Shown: positions 18,274-26,499 of the stretch, piece after piece
How positions within the stretch are numbered: position 1 is the stretch's first letter
Layout of the letters: each line of letters begins with the position of its first letter
Origin: Roseateles hydrophilus
GTDB lineage: Bacteria > Pseudomonadota > Gammaproteobacteria > Burkholderiales > Burkholderiaceae_C
Reading direction: 5' to 3'
Length of the DNA stretch: 64,000 bases
NCBI RefSeq assembly: GCF_026712245.1
Contig: NZ_JAPPUY010000001.1
Span: 1,550,001-1,614,000, forward strand
Made by a program: the position numbers and the translations under genes
Notes under the pieces: model-generated
Told to the model about the DNA's origin: nothing
What the model saw: the letters and a program-made list of their open reading frames with translations, nothing else
Databases searched by the model: none

Positions 18274-19100
18274 CTGACCACCACTTGCTGCAGGTCGACG
18301 GCCTGCAAGTCGCCTACGGCAGCACGCCCGTCGTGCATGGCGTGTCCTTCACGCTGGGCCGCGAGAAGCTGGCCGTCGTCGGCGAGTCCGGCTCCGGCAA
18401 GACCACCGTCGGCCGCGCGCTGCTGAAGCTGCTGCCGCCGCAGGCGCGCATCAGCGCCCAGCGCCTGCAGTTCGACGGCATGGACCTGCTGCGCAGCAGC
18501 GAGCGCGACATGCAGGCGCTGCGCGGGCGCCGGCTGTCCATGATCATGCAGGACCCCAAGTACTCGCTGAACCCGGTCATGAGCATCGGGCAGCAGATCG
18601 GCGAGGCCGTGCGGCGCACCGAGACGCTGACGCGCGCCGAGTGCGAGGAGCGCATCGAGGCCCTGCTCGCTCGCGTGCGCATCCGCGAGCCCCGCCGCGT
18701 AGCAGCGCAGTACCCGCACGAGCTGTCCGGCGGCATGGGCCAGCGCGTGATGATCGCGATGATGCTGGCCCAGCGCCCGCAGTTGCTGATCGCCGACGAG
18801 CCCACCTCGGCCCTGGACGTATCGGTCCGCCAGGAGGTGCTGCAGCTGCTGGACGAGCTGGTGGCCGAGCAAGGCCTGGCCCTGCTGTTCATCAGCCATG
18901 ACCTCCACCTCGTCAGCCGCTTCTGCGACCGCGTGCTGGTGATGTACGGCGGGCGCGTCGTCGAGACGCTGGCCGCTGCCGAGCTGCGCCAGCCCAGCCA
19001 CCCCTACACGCAGGGCCTGATGGCCGCCCTGCCCAGCCTGCGGCAGCGCCGCGCCGTGCTGCCGGTGCTGCAGCGGGATGCCGCCTGGAGTGCCGCATGA
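18270..19100 (+). CDS. ABC transporter ATP-binding protein, DppD/OppD type
   Basis: A 276-residue cytoplasmic ATPase. Walker A is GESGSGKTT, Q-loop MQDPKYSLNP, signature LSGGMGQRV, Walker B LLIADEPTSALD and H-loop ISHD. It is shorter than the usual 320-350 residues: the C-terminal oligopeptide-transporter extension, often carrying an iron-sulfur cysteine motif, is reduced, ending after HPYTQGLMAALP. Confidence 0.93.
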   Translation: MTDHHLLQVDGLQVAYGSTPVVHGVSFTLGREKLAVVGESGSGKTTVGRALLKLLPPQARISAQRLQFDGMDLLRSSERDMQALRGRRLSMIMQDPKYSLNPVMSIGQQIGEAVRRTETLTRAECEERIEALLARVRIREPRRVAAQYPHELSGGMGQRVMIAMMLAQRPQLLIADEPTSALDVSVRQEVLQLLDELVAEQGLALLFISHDLHLVSRFCDRVLVMYGGRVVETLAAAELRQPSHPYTQGLMAALPSLRQRRAVLPVLQRDAAWSAA

Positions 19101-19843
19101 GCGCGATGTTGTCGGTGCAGGACCTGCGCCTGGCCTTTGGCGAGGGCAGCGCCGCGCGCACGGTGCTGCACGGCGTGGGCTTCGAGATCGCGCGCGGCCA
19201 GGCCTTCGGGCTGGTGGGCGAGTCCGGCTCGGGCAAGACCACCGTGCTGCGCTGCCTGGCCGGCCAGTACCGTCACTGGCAGGGCCGGGTGACGCTGGCT
19301 GGCGAGCCCTACCACGGCGAGCGCAGCCTGGCCCACGCCGCCCGCGCGCAGATGGTGTTCCAGGACCCCTACGGCTCGCTGCATCCACGGCACACCGTGC
19401 ACACGGCGCTCGCCGAACCGCTGCGCGTGCACGGGCTGGACCGCATCGAGGAGCGCATCGACGAGGCCCTGCAGCAGGTCGGCCTGCCGCTGCATTTCCG
19501 CTTCCGCTACCCGCACCAGATCTCCGGCGGCCAGCGCCAGCGTGTCGCGATCGCCCGCGCGCTCATCCTCAGGCCGCCCCTGCTGCTGCTGGACGAGCCC
19601 ACCTCGGCCTTGGACGTCTCGGTGCAGGCCGAGATCCTGAACCTGCTGGCCGACCTGCGGCAGCGGCACGGCCTGACCTACCTGCTGGTCAGCCACGACC
19701 TGGGCGTGGTGGCGCACCTGTGCGAACACCTGGCCGTCATGCAGCAGGGCCGCATCGTCGAGACGCTGAGCCGCGAGGCGCTGTGCGAAGACCGCGCCGA
19801 ACACGCCTACACCCGATCGCTTGTGGCGGCAGCCGAGCATTGA
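19097..19843 (+). CDS. ABC transporter ATP-binding protein, DppF/OppF type
   Basis: A 248-residue ATPase partner of the preceding subunit. Walker A is GESGSGKTT, Q-loop FQDPYGSLHP, signature ISGGQRQRV, Walker B LLLLDEPTSALD and H-loop VSHD. It is last of the five-gene importer and overlaps the previous gene by ATGA. No clear terminator is visible in the 85 bases before the next gene. Confidence 0.93.
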   Translation: MSAMLSVQDLRLAFGEGSAARTVLHGVGFEIARGQAFGLVGESGSGKTTVLRCLAGQYRHWQGRVTLAGEPYHGERSLAHAARAQMVFQDPYGSLHPRHTVHTALAEPLRVHGLDRIEERIDEALQQVGLPLHFRFRYPHQISGGQRQRVAIARALILRPPLLLLDEPTSALDVSVQAEILNLLADLRQRHGLTYLLVSHDLGVVAHLCEHLAVMQQGRIVETLSREALCEDRAEHAYTRSLVAAAEH

Positions 19844-19928
19844 CGGCCCGTCGCGCGCGCGCAGCGCATCCGGCGCACCCGCTGACTGAGCGGTAAGCTG
19901 CCGCGCCCCTGGACGGATGGATCTCCCG

Positions 19929-22049
19929 ATGCGCCTGCTGACCCCGTTTCTCGTTCTCGCCTGCGTGGCCGGCGGCGCGCTGGCCGCGCCGGCCGGCGTC
20001 ATCGACCGCCTGGAGATCGTCGCCACCCAGGACGCCTACCAAGGCGCCACGCCGGCCGGCGCCGCCGGGCCGTATGTCGTCATCACGGCCATCGTGCACG
20101 GCCGGCTGGACCCGGCCCACCCGGACAACGCCACCATCGTCGACCTGCCGCTTGCGCCGCGCGACGCCGACGGCTGGGTGCGCTACGCCACCGACGCCAC
20201 GCTGCTGCGCCCCAAGCACGCGAAGGACGCCCGCCGCGTGCTGTTCTACGACGTCGTCAACCGCGGCGGCAAGCTCGGCCAGGGCGTGTTCATCGGCGGC
20301 GGCGCGCTGACCGACGGCGCCGCGCCGGGCGAGCACTTCCCGTCGCTGCTGCGCCGCGGCTACACCGTGGTGTGGAGCGGCTGGCAGGGCGACGTCGCGC
20401 TGACCGGCCGTGGCGCGACGGCGGCGCTCGGCACGCGCTTTCCCATCGCCACGGCCGCGGACGGCACGCCGCTGACCGGCATGAGCCGCGAGGAGTTCAT
20501 CCCCGACCAGGCCGGCGGCGGCAGCACGCTGACACTGAACCACCGGCCGGCCTCCCTGACCGACCGCAGCGAGGTGCAGTTCACGGCCCGCCCGGCCTGG
20601 CGCAATACCGACGGCCTGGCCGACTACGCCAGCACGCCGGCCGCCGCCGTCACCGACTGGCACTACCTGACCCTGCCCGACGGCCGCGTGGCCGTGCGCT
20701 TCACGCCACCCGCCGCGCTGCCCGTGGCCGGCGGCGGCACGGTGGCGCCGGACCAGGGCACGATCTACAGCTTCGTCTACCGCGCCACCGAACCGCGCGT
20801 CGCGGCCATCGGCTTTGCGGCCGTGCGCGACCTGCTGCACTTCCTGAAGACGGCCCGCGCTGACGCGCAGGGCCAGCCCAACCCGCTCAACGACATGAAG
20901 GCCGCCGCCTGCGCCCGCGGCAGCGACTGCCCGGCCGAGCCGGCCGACAACTTCGACGTGGTGCTGGGCGAAGGCACCTCGCAGTCCGGCCGCTTCCTGC
21001 GCGACTTCCTGTACCTCGGATTCAACCGTGCGGCCACGGGCCAGCGCGTGTTCGACGGCCTGCTGGCCATCATCCCCGGCGGCCGCCGCACCTGGACGGC
21101 GGTGCGTTTCGCGCAGCAGGGGCGCTGGTCGCGCCAGCACGAAGACCACTTCATGCCGGGCGACCAGTTCCCGTTCAGCTATGCGACGTTCACCGACCCC
21201 GTCAGCGGCCGACATGACGGCCTGCTCAAGCGCTGCGAGGCCGACAACACCTGCCCCAGGCTGATGCAGATCGATGGCAGCTTCGAATGGTGGGGCGGGC
21301 GAGGCTCGCTGAACGTGACCGACGGCGCAGGCCGCGACGTGGCCCTGCCCGCCAACGTGCGCTACTACCTCGTGCCCGGCACACAGCACGGCGGCGGCAG
21401 CGGCGTGACGACCGGGCTCGCCAAGCCACCCGATGCCGGCAGCGCCTGCCGCCTGCCCAACAGTCCCGTGACGATGACGCCCATCGAGCGCGCGCTGCTC
21501 GCGGCGCTGGAGGACTGGGTGGTGCACGGCACGCCGCCGCCGCCGTCCGCCCACCCGCGCGTGGCTGACGGCAGCGCCACCGCGCCGCAGGCCGTGCCGC
21601 TGGCGGGCACCGGCCGGCTCAGCACGCTGTTCGTCACTGAGCATGCGGCGGGCGTTCCGCGGCTGCAGCTCGACAAGCCCTACCGCCAGTGGGTGCCGGC
21701 CGTGGACATTGACGGCAACGAGACCGCCGGCATCGCCACGCCCGAGGTGCGGGTGCCGCTGGCCACCTACCTGGGCTGGAACGTGCGCAAGGCCGGCCAT
21801 GCCGAGGGCGAGGGCTGCAGCGCGGCGGGCGCCATGCTGCCGTTCGCCATGGACGAGGCCAGCCGCCCGGCCGGCGACCCGCGGGCGCCGCTGTCAGCGC
21901 GCTACACGGGGCGCGCCGACTACCTCGCGCGCTTCGACGCGGCGACGCAGGCGCTGGTGCGCCAGCGCCTGCTGCTGCCGCTGGACGCCGAGCACGTCTA
22001 CCGCGCCAACGCCGCCAAGCTCGCGCCGCAGCTGCTGCCCAGCCCCTGA
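19929..22049 (+). CDS. Secreted alpha/beta hydrolase domain protein (Abhydrolase_10 type)
   Basis: A 706-residue exported protein with a signal peptide (MRLLTPFLVLACVAGGALAA). It resembles the large alpha/beta-hydrolase domain family (PF20091), whose members are mostly uncharacterised. A nucleophile motif is visible in EGTSQSGRFLRDF, and PGTQHGGG may carry the catalytic histidine. The ATG at 19929 has GGATGG eight bases upstream and fits the signal peptide; an ATG at 19917 is the alternative. It follows the ABC importer in the same direction but begins 85 bases later behind a TAAGCT -10-like hexamer, so it may have its own promoter. Esterase activity on a plant polymer is possible but only inferred. 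Confidence 0.78.
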   Translation: MRLLTPFLVLACVAGGALAAPAGVIDRLEIVATQDAYQGATPAGAAGPYVVITAIVHGRLDPAHPDNATIVDLPLAPRDADGWVRYATDATLLRPKHAKDARRVLFYDVVNRGGKLGQGVFIGGGALTDGAAPGEHFPSLLRRGYTVVWSGWQGDVALTGRGATAALGTRFPIATAADGTPLTGMSREEFIPDQAGGGSTLTLNHRPASLTDRSEVQFTARPAWRNTDGLADYASTPAAAVTDWHYLTLPDGRVAVRFTPPAALPVAGGGTVAPDQGTIYSFVYRATEPRVAAIGFAAVRDLLHFLKTARADAQGQPNPLNDMKAAACARGSDCPAEPADNFDVVLGEGTSQSGRFLRDFLYLGFNRAATGQRVFDGLLAIIPGGRRTWTAVRFAQQGRWSRQHEDHFMPGDQFPFSYATFTDPVSGRHDGLLKRCEADNTCPRLMQIDGSFEWWGGRGSLNVTDGAGRDVALPANVRYYLVPGTQHGGGSGVTTGLAKPPDAGSACRLPNSPVTMTPIERALLAALEDWVVHGTPPPPSAHPRVADGSATAPQAVPLAGTGRLSTLFVTEHAAGVPRLQLDKPYRQWVPAVDIDGNETAGIATPEVRVPLATYLGWNVRKAGHAEGEGCSAAGAMLPFAMDEASRPAGDPRAPLSARYTGRADYLARFDAATQALVRQRLLLPLDAEHVYRANAAKLAPQLLPSP

Positions 22050-22071
22050 ACGCCGGCCCGCAGCGGCCGCC

Positions 22072-24771
22072 CTACTCCAGCACGAACACCGCCGCGCTGC
22101 GGGCCGGCACCTCGAAGCGGCCGTCCGCGAAGCGGGCCTCGCGGCGCACGCGGGCGTCGGCGCCCTGGCGTTGCACCGGGTGCAGCACCCAGCGCCGGCC
22201 GGCCTCGGCGGGCAGAGCCAGCGCCTGGGGCGTGGGCGCCACGTTGATGAGCGTCATGACGGCCTGGAAGCCGGCCATGCCGCTGCCGTCCAGCCGCGTG
22301 GCGATGAGCACCGGGTTCTGGCCCGGGCCGCTGCCGGGGAAGCTCAGGCGCCGCTGCACTTCGGCCGCGCTGGACAGGCGCAGCAGCGGCGTGCTGGCGC
22401 GGATCTTCAGCAGGTCGCGGAACACGTCGCGGGACCACGCGATCTCGGCCGGCGCGGGCGCGATGCCAGCATCGGCCAGCCGCTCGCGCGCCAGCGCCCA
22501 GTCGCGGCCGTCCTGGCCGAAGTTGTCCTGCTTCGGGGGCAGGCCGGTGCCGAAGTGGTTGGTCTGGTAGGTCCAGTCCAGGCGGTTGAACCAGTCGCCG
22601 CTGTCGTAGCTGTTGCGGTCCAGGCTCTTGCTGCGCAGGATGTCCTGGCCGGCATGGAAGTAGGCCACGCCCTGGCTGAAGGCCACCAGCGCCGCGCCCA
22701 GCATCTGCACGCGGGCGCGGTCCTCGCGCGAGGTGCTGCGCGGCAGCTTCAGCGTGTTGACGTCGAACAGCGTCTGGTTGTCGTGGTTCTCCACGTAGTT
22801 GACGACCTCGCCAGGCTGGCTGACGAAGCCGGCCGGCTGGCCCGCGTAGTCGAGCTGCGACAGGCGGCGGGTGTCGCCACGCCAGGTGGTCAGCGTGACG
22901 TCGCGCAGCGAGCCGGCCAAGCCGACGCGGATCAGATCGGCCGCCTGCAGCAGGTCCTCGCGCGTGCGCCCGCCGCCCAGCGCGTTGGGCGCATAGGCCA
23001 GGCCATTGAGCCAGCCCTGGTTGCGCACGCTGGCATCACCGCCCTCGCCCGCGCCGCCGCCGCGCGCGGCGTCGCGCGCCCGGTCGCTGAACGACGCGAT
23101 GCCGCTGCCGTTGAGCGACAGCTGCGAGGCCTGCACGAAGCGCGCGCCATTGGCCACCTCGCCGAAGTTCCAGCCCTCGCCGAGCAGCTGCACCGGCCGG
23201 CCGGCCTCGGCGTCCACGCGCCGCTGCAGGCGCTCCATGGCCTCGCGCGGCTGGTGGCCCATCAGGTCAAAGCGCATGGAGTCGATCTTGTACTCGCGCA
23301 CCCACAGCGCCGCCGAGTCGATCATCAGCTTGGCCATCATGCGGTGCTCGGTGGCCGTGTTGTCGCAGCAGGTGGAGCGCTCGATCTCGCCGCGCGCATT
23401 CAGCCGGTGGTAGTAGCCCGGCACCAGGCGGTCCAGCACCGACTTCGGATGCTGGCCGGCGGCGGCCATGTGGTTGTAGACCATGTCCATGCCCACGCGC
23501 AGGCCGGCGCGGTGCAGCGCCATCACCATGCGGCGGAACTCGACCACGCGCTGCAGCGGGTCGGTCGCGTAGCTGCCCTCGGGCGCGTTGAAGTGCCAGG
23601 GGTCGTAGCCCCAGTTGAAGCAGTCGTCGGCAGCAACAGCCATCACGGCCGCCTGCTGGGCTTCGCTGTCGGCCGGCGCGGCCGGCACGGTGGGCGTCTT
23701 GCAGCCACGCTCTGGCACGCTGGCGAGGTCGAACACCGGCAGCAGGTGCACGTCGGTCAGGCCCGCCTGGGCCAACGCCTTCAGGTGGCGCATGCCGTGG
23801 GACGCGGGCTCGGTGAAGGCAAGGTATTTGCCACGCCAGGCCGGGCGCACGCTGGGGTCGCTGAGGGAGAAGTCCCGCACGTGCAGCTCGTAGATGAGCT
23901 GGTCGGTCGCGGCCTTGACCCGGGCGGGCGCACGCGAGCGGTCCCAGCCGGGCGGCTTGAGCGCGGGGGACGCCAGGTCGGCGACGAGGCTCAGGCGCGA
24001 GTCGGCGCTCAGCGCCACCGAGTAGGGGTCGGTGACGAGGTTGCGCTGCAGGCCGTGCGTGGGCGTGATCACGTCCACGAGGTAGCGGTAGGCCTGGCCG
24101 CCCAGGTTGCCCGGCAGCGTGGCGCGCCAGACGCCGGTGGCCGGGTCGCGCTGCATCGGCTCGGCAGCGGTCGCGGGCGCGTCGGGGCCGGCATGGCGGC
24201 ACAGCAGCACGCGCTGCGCCGTGGGCGCCCAGACGGCGAAGCGCGTCTGCGTGCGGCCCGGGTGCGCGCCGAGGTCGGGCACGGCCTCGGCGGCGGCGTA
24301 CAGGTCGTCCAGCGCGCCGGGCGTCTGCAAACCGGTGGCGGCGATGACGCGGCCGTCCGCCGCCTCATGCACCAGCAGCAGCTGGCCGCGCAGCAGTGTG
24401 GCCACGTCCGCCTCCACCGTGAAGCGCGGCCCGTCGCCGATGAAACGCCAGCGCGCGGCCTGGGCCGGGCTCAGCGCCGCTCCGGAGGGCAGCACCGCCA
24501 CTGCGCCATCGCCGCCGGCCACCGGCGCGCCCGGCGCCGCCTGCAGCCCGCCCGCCCGGGCGTGGTGCAGCCGCACGCGCTCGCCGGCGCCCAGCGTCAA
24601 CCCCGGCCACTGCACGGTGCGTGCGTCCAGCCAGTACGCCTGGGCCGGCGCAGGCGCCGCGGCGCTCGGCAGCGCCGGTTCGGCCTGGCAGTCCTGCAGA
24701 TCACCGGCGCGGGCCACCTGGGCCTGCACGGCAAGCACCAGCAGCGCCAGGGGCGCGAGGCGTGAAGTCAT
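22072..24771 (-). CDS. pulA: Pullulanase-type alpha-1,6-glucosidase (GH13)
   Basis: An 899-residue secreted debranching enzyme cutting alpha-1,6 links in pullulan and starch dextrins. A signal peptide (residues 1-22) is followed by beta-sandwich domains. The GH13 barrel contains the pullulanase signature NWGYDP (386-391). Catalytic residues are Asp502 (MRFDLMGH), Glu532 ([10 protein letters not shown]) and Asp664 (VENHDN). It lacks a lipobox, although a cysteine follows the signal region (LQDCQA). AGGAG stands before the ATG at 24771. It is divergent from the alpha-amylase, with a shared GTAGTTTNNNTAC motif between them. Confidence 0.93.
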   Translation of the reverse strand: MTSRLAPLALLVLAVQAQVARAGDLQDCQAEPALPSAAAPAPAQAYWLDARTVQWPGLTLGAGERVRLHHARAGGLQAAPGAPVAGGDGAVAVLPSGAALSPAQAARWRFIGDGPRFTVEADVATLLRGQLLLVHEAADGRVIAATGLQTPGALDDLYAAAEAVPDLGAHPGRTQTRFAVWAPTAQRVLLCRHAGPDAPATAAEPMQRDPATGVWRATLPGNLGGQAYRYLVDVITPTHGLQRNLVTDPYSVALSADSRLSLVADLASPALKPPGWDRSRAPARVKAATDQLIYELHVRDFSLSDPSVRPAWRGKYLAFTEPASHGMRHLKALAQAGLTDVHLLPVFDLASVPERGCKTPTVPAAPADSEAQQAAVMAVAADDCFNWGYDPWHFNAPEGSYATDPLQRVVEFRRMVMALHRAGLRVGMDMVYNHMAAAGQHPKSVLDRLVPGYYHRLNARGEIERSTCCDNTATEHRMMAKLMIDSAALWVREYKIDSMRFDLMGHQPREAMERLQRRVDAEAGRPVQLLGEGWNFGEVANGARFVQASQLSLNGSGIASFSDRARDAARGGGAGEGGDASVRNQGWLNGLAYAPNALGGGRTREDLLQAADLIRVGLAGSLRDVTLTTWRGDTRRLSQLDYAGQPAGFVSQPGEVVNYVENHDNQTLFDVNTLKLPRSTSREDRARVQMLGAALVAFSQGVAYFHAGQDILRSKSLDRNSYDSGDWFNRLDWTYQTNHFGTGLPPKQDNFGQDGRDWALARERLADAGIAPAPAEIAWSRDVFRDLLKIRASTPLLRLSSAAEVQRRLSFPGSGPGQNPVLIATRLDGSGMAGFQAVMTLINVAPTPQALALPAEAGRRWVLHPVQRQGADARVRREARFADGRFEVPARSAAVFVLE

Positions 24772-24798
24772 GCGTATCTCCTCTTGTCTCTCGAAATA

Positions 24799-24811
24799 GT
24801 AGCAAAACTAC
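24799..24811 (-). promoter_or_regulatory. Starch-module motif copy 1 (pulA side)
   Basis: GTAGTTTTGCTAC on the minus strand, with inverted arms GTAG/CTAC. It lies 28 bases before the pulA start and downstream of a TTGATT -35-like sequence. It matches the copy at 24876-24888 as GTAGTTTNNNTAC. Confidence 0.5.
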
Positions 24812-24875
24812 ACAATCAATCGGGTCACTGGCGCAAAACCACGCCATAGCCCTATGCTTCCGGCACGGAGACAAA

Positions 24876-24888
24876 GTAGTTTGAATAC
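24876..24888 (+). promoter_or_regulatory. Starch-module motif copy 2 (alpha-amylase side)
   Basis: GTAGTTTGAATAC, ending on the base before the ATG at 24889. It occupies the place where a Shine-Dalgarno would normally be. Probable operator for the same regulator as copy 1. Confidence 0.5.
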
Positions 24889-26499
24889 ATGAACACCGCC
24901 AAGCTATTGACTTGCCTGACGCTGACGGCCGCCGCGGCGGCCGCGACGGCCCAGATCGACACCCGCCCCGTGCCACCCGAGCCCCGGGCCAGCACGCTGT
25001 CGCCGCACTGGCAGCACGGCGTGTTCATGGAGATCTTCGTGCGTGCCTACCAGGACAGCGACGGCGACGGCATCGGCGACCTGAAGGGCCTGACGCGCCG
25101 GCTGGACTACCTGCAAAAGTTGGGCGTGAGCGGCCTGTGGCTGATGCCCATCACCGCCAGCGCCGACCGCGACCACGGCTACGCCACCACCGACTACCGC
25201 GCCATCGAGCCGCAGTACGGCACGCTGGCGGACTTCGACGAACTGGTGCGCGAGGCGCACAAGCGCGGCATCGGCATCGTGATGGACTACGTCATCAACC
25301 ATGCCTCGCACCAGTTCCCGCCCTTCCAGGCCGCGCTGAAGGACCGCGCCAGCCCCTGGCGCAGCTGGTTCGTCTGGAACCCGGACCCCGGCCCGGGCTG
25401 GGACATCTGGGGCAAGCTGCCGTGGTACGACGCGGCCACCCAGCCCTGGACCTTCACCGGCCTGCTGAAGGACCTGCCGCCGCCCAAGCCCGGCTCGCCG
25501 GACATCTACTTCGGCACCTTCGGCCCGCACATGCCCGACTTCAACATGCGCAACCCCGACGTGGTGAAGTACCACGAGGATTCGCTGCGCTTCTGGCTCA
25601 ACCGCGGGCTGGACGGCTACCGGCTGGACGCCGTGCCGCACTTCATCGAGAACAACGCCAAGGACTGGAACGACCAGCCCGAGAGCCGCGCGCTGACCAA
25701 GCGCTTCCAGGACCTCATCAAGAGCTACCCCGGCCGTTACGTGGTGTGCGAGGCCACGGCCGAGCCCATCGCCTACGGCAAGCCCGAGCTGTGCGGCGGC
25801 GCCTTCGCGTTCAACCAGAACTACGAGATCGTCAAGGCCGCCAAGGGCGAGCCGGCCGCCGTGCAGAAGATGGCCGACTACTACCGCACGATGGCGCCGA
25901 CGATGGCGACCTTCCTGCACAACCACGACATCTTCACCGGCCGCCGCGTGTGGGACCAGCTCTACGGCGACGAGGCCCGCTACCGGCTGGCCGCCGCCAG
26001 CTACCTGCTGCTGCCGGGCACGCCCTTCATCTACTACGGCGAAGAGGTTGGCCAGTCCGGCATCGACGGCAAGAACGCCGATGACGACGCCCCGCTGCGC
26101 GCGCCCATGAGCTGGACGCCCAGCAACCGCGGCCCCGGCGGCTTCACGACCAGCGACCAGCCCTACCGCCCGCTGGCGCTGAACCGCAGCCGGCATAACG
26201 CCGAGAGCCAGCAGCGCGAGGCTGGCTCGCTGTTCAACTTCTACCGCCAGCTCATCGCCTTGCGCCGCGCCTCGCCGGCACTGACACTGGGCCGCTACGA
26301 GGCGGACCGCGTGGACGGCCTGGTGTGGCACTTCGAGCGCGTGCACGGCCGCGAACGCGTACTGGTAGCCATCAACTACGGCGACACACCGGCGCCGCTC
26401 GCCGTGCCGGCCGGCGCCCGCCTGCTGCACCCCACCAACGCCAGCGGCACGACGCTGCCGCCGCTGTCCCTGAGGGTCTACCGACTGGAGCCGCGATGA
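24889..26499 (+). CDS. Secreted GH13 alpha-amylase/alpha-glucosidase
   Basis: A 536-residue exported enzyme hydrolysing alpha-1,4-glucans. A signal peptide ends near residue 21. The calcium-loop/QPDLN-type region ([13 protein letters not shown], 57-69) is seen. Catalytic Asp247 (GYRLDAVPH), Glu288 (VVCEATAE) and Asp347 (HNHD) are present. The [12 protein letters not shown] segment and single-barrel layout also fit oligo-1,6-glucosidase or trehalose-synthase-like members, so specificity is uncertain. No Shine-Dalgarno precedes the ATG; the nearest GGAG is 18 bases away, so initiation may be leaderless or weak. It overlaps the next GH13 gene by ATGA. Confidence 0.9.
   Translation: MNTAKLLTCLTLTAAAAAATAQIDTRPVPPEPRASTLSPHWQHGVFMEIFVRAYQDSDGDGIGDLKGLTRRLDYLQKLGVSGLWLMPITASADRDHGYATTDYRAIEPQYGTLADFDELVREAHKRGIGIVMDYVINHASHQFPPFQAALKDRASPWRSWFVWNPDPGPGWDIWGKLPWYDAATQPWTFTGLLKDLPPPKPGSPDIYFGTFGPHMPDFNMRNPDVVKYHEDSLRFWLNRGLDGYRLDAVPHFIENNAKDWNDQPESRALTKRFQDLIKSYPGRYVVCEATAEPIAYGKPELCGGAFAFNQNYEIVKAAKGEPAAVQKMADYYRTMAPTMATFLHNHDIFTGRRVWDQLYGDEARYRLAAASYLLLPGTPFIYYGEEVGQSGIDGKNADDDAPLRAPMSWTPSNRGPGGFTTSDQPYRPLALNRSRHNAESQQREAGSLFNFYRQLIALRRASPALTLGRYEADRVDGLVWHFERVHGRERVLVAINYGDTPAPLAVPAGARLLHPTNASGTTLPPLSLRVYRLEPR

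Noticed and set aside
19917-19928. Upstream ATG as start of the secreted alpha/beta hydrolase
   Set aside because: The ATG at 19929 gives a standard signal peptide and better Shine-Dalgarno spacing. Kept only as an alternative.
24853-24864. TATGCTTCCGGC, identical to part of the E. coli lac promoter, as a possible vector trace
   Set aside because: Only 12 bases match and no other lac or vector sequence flanks it. Chance is the simpler explanation.
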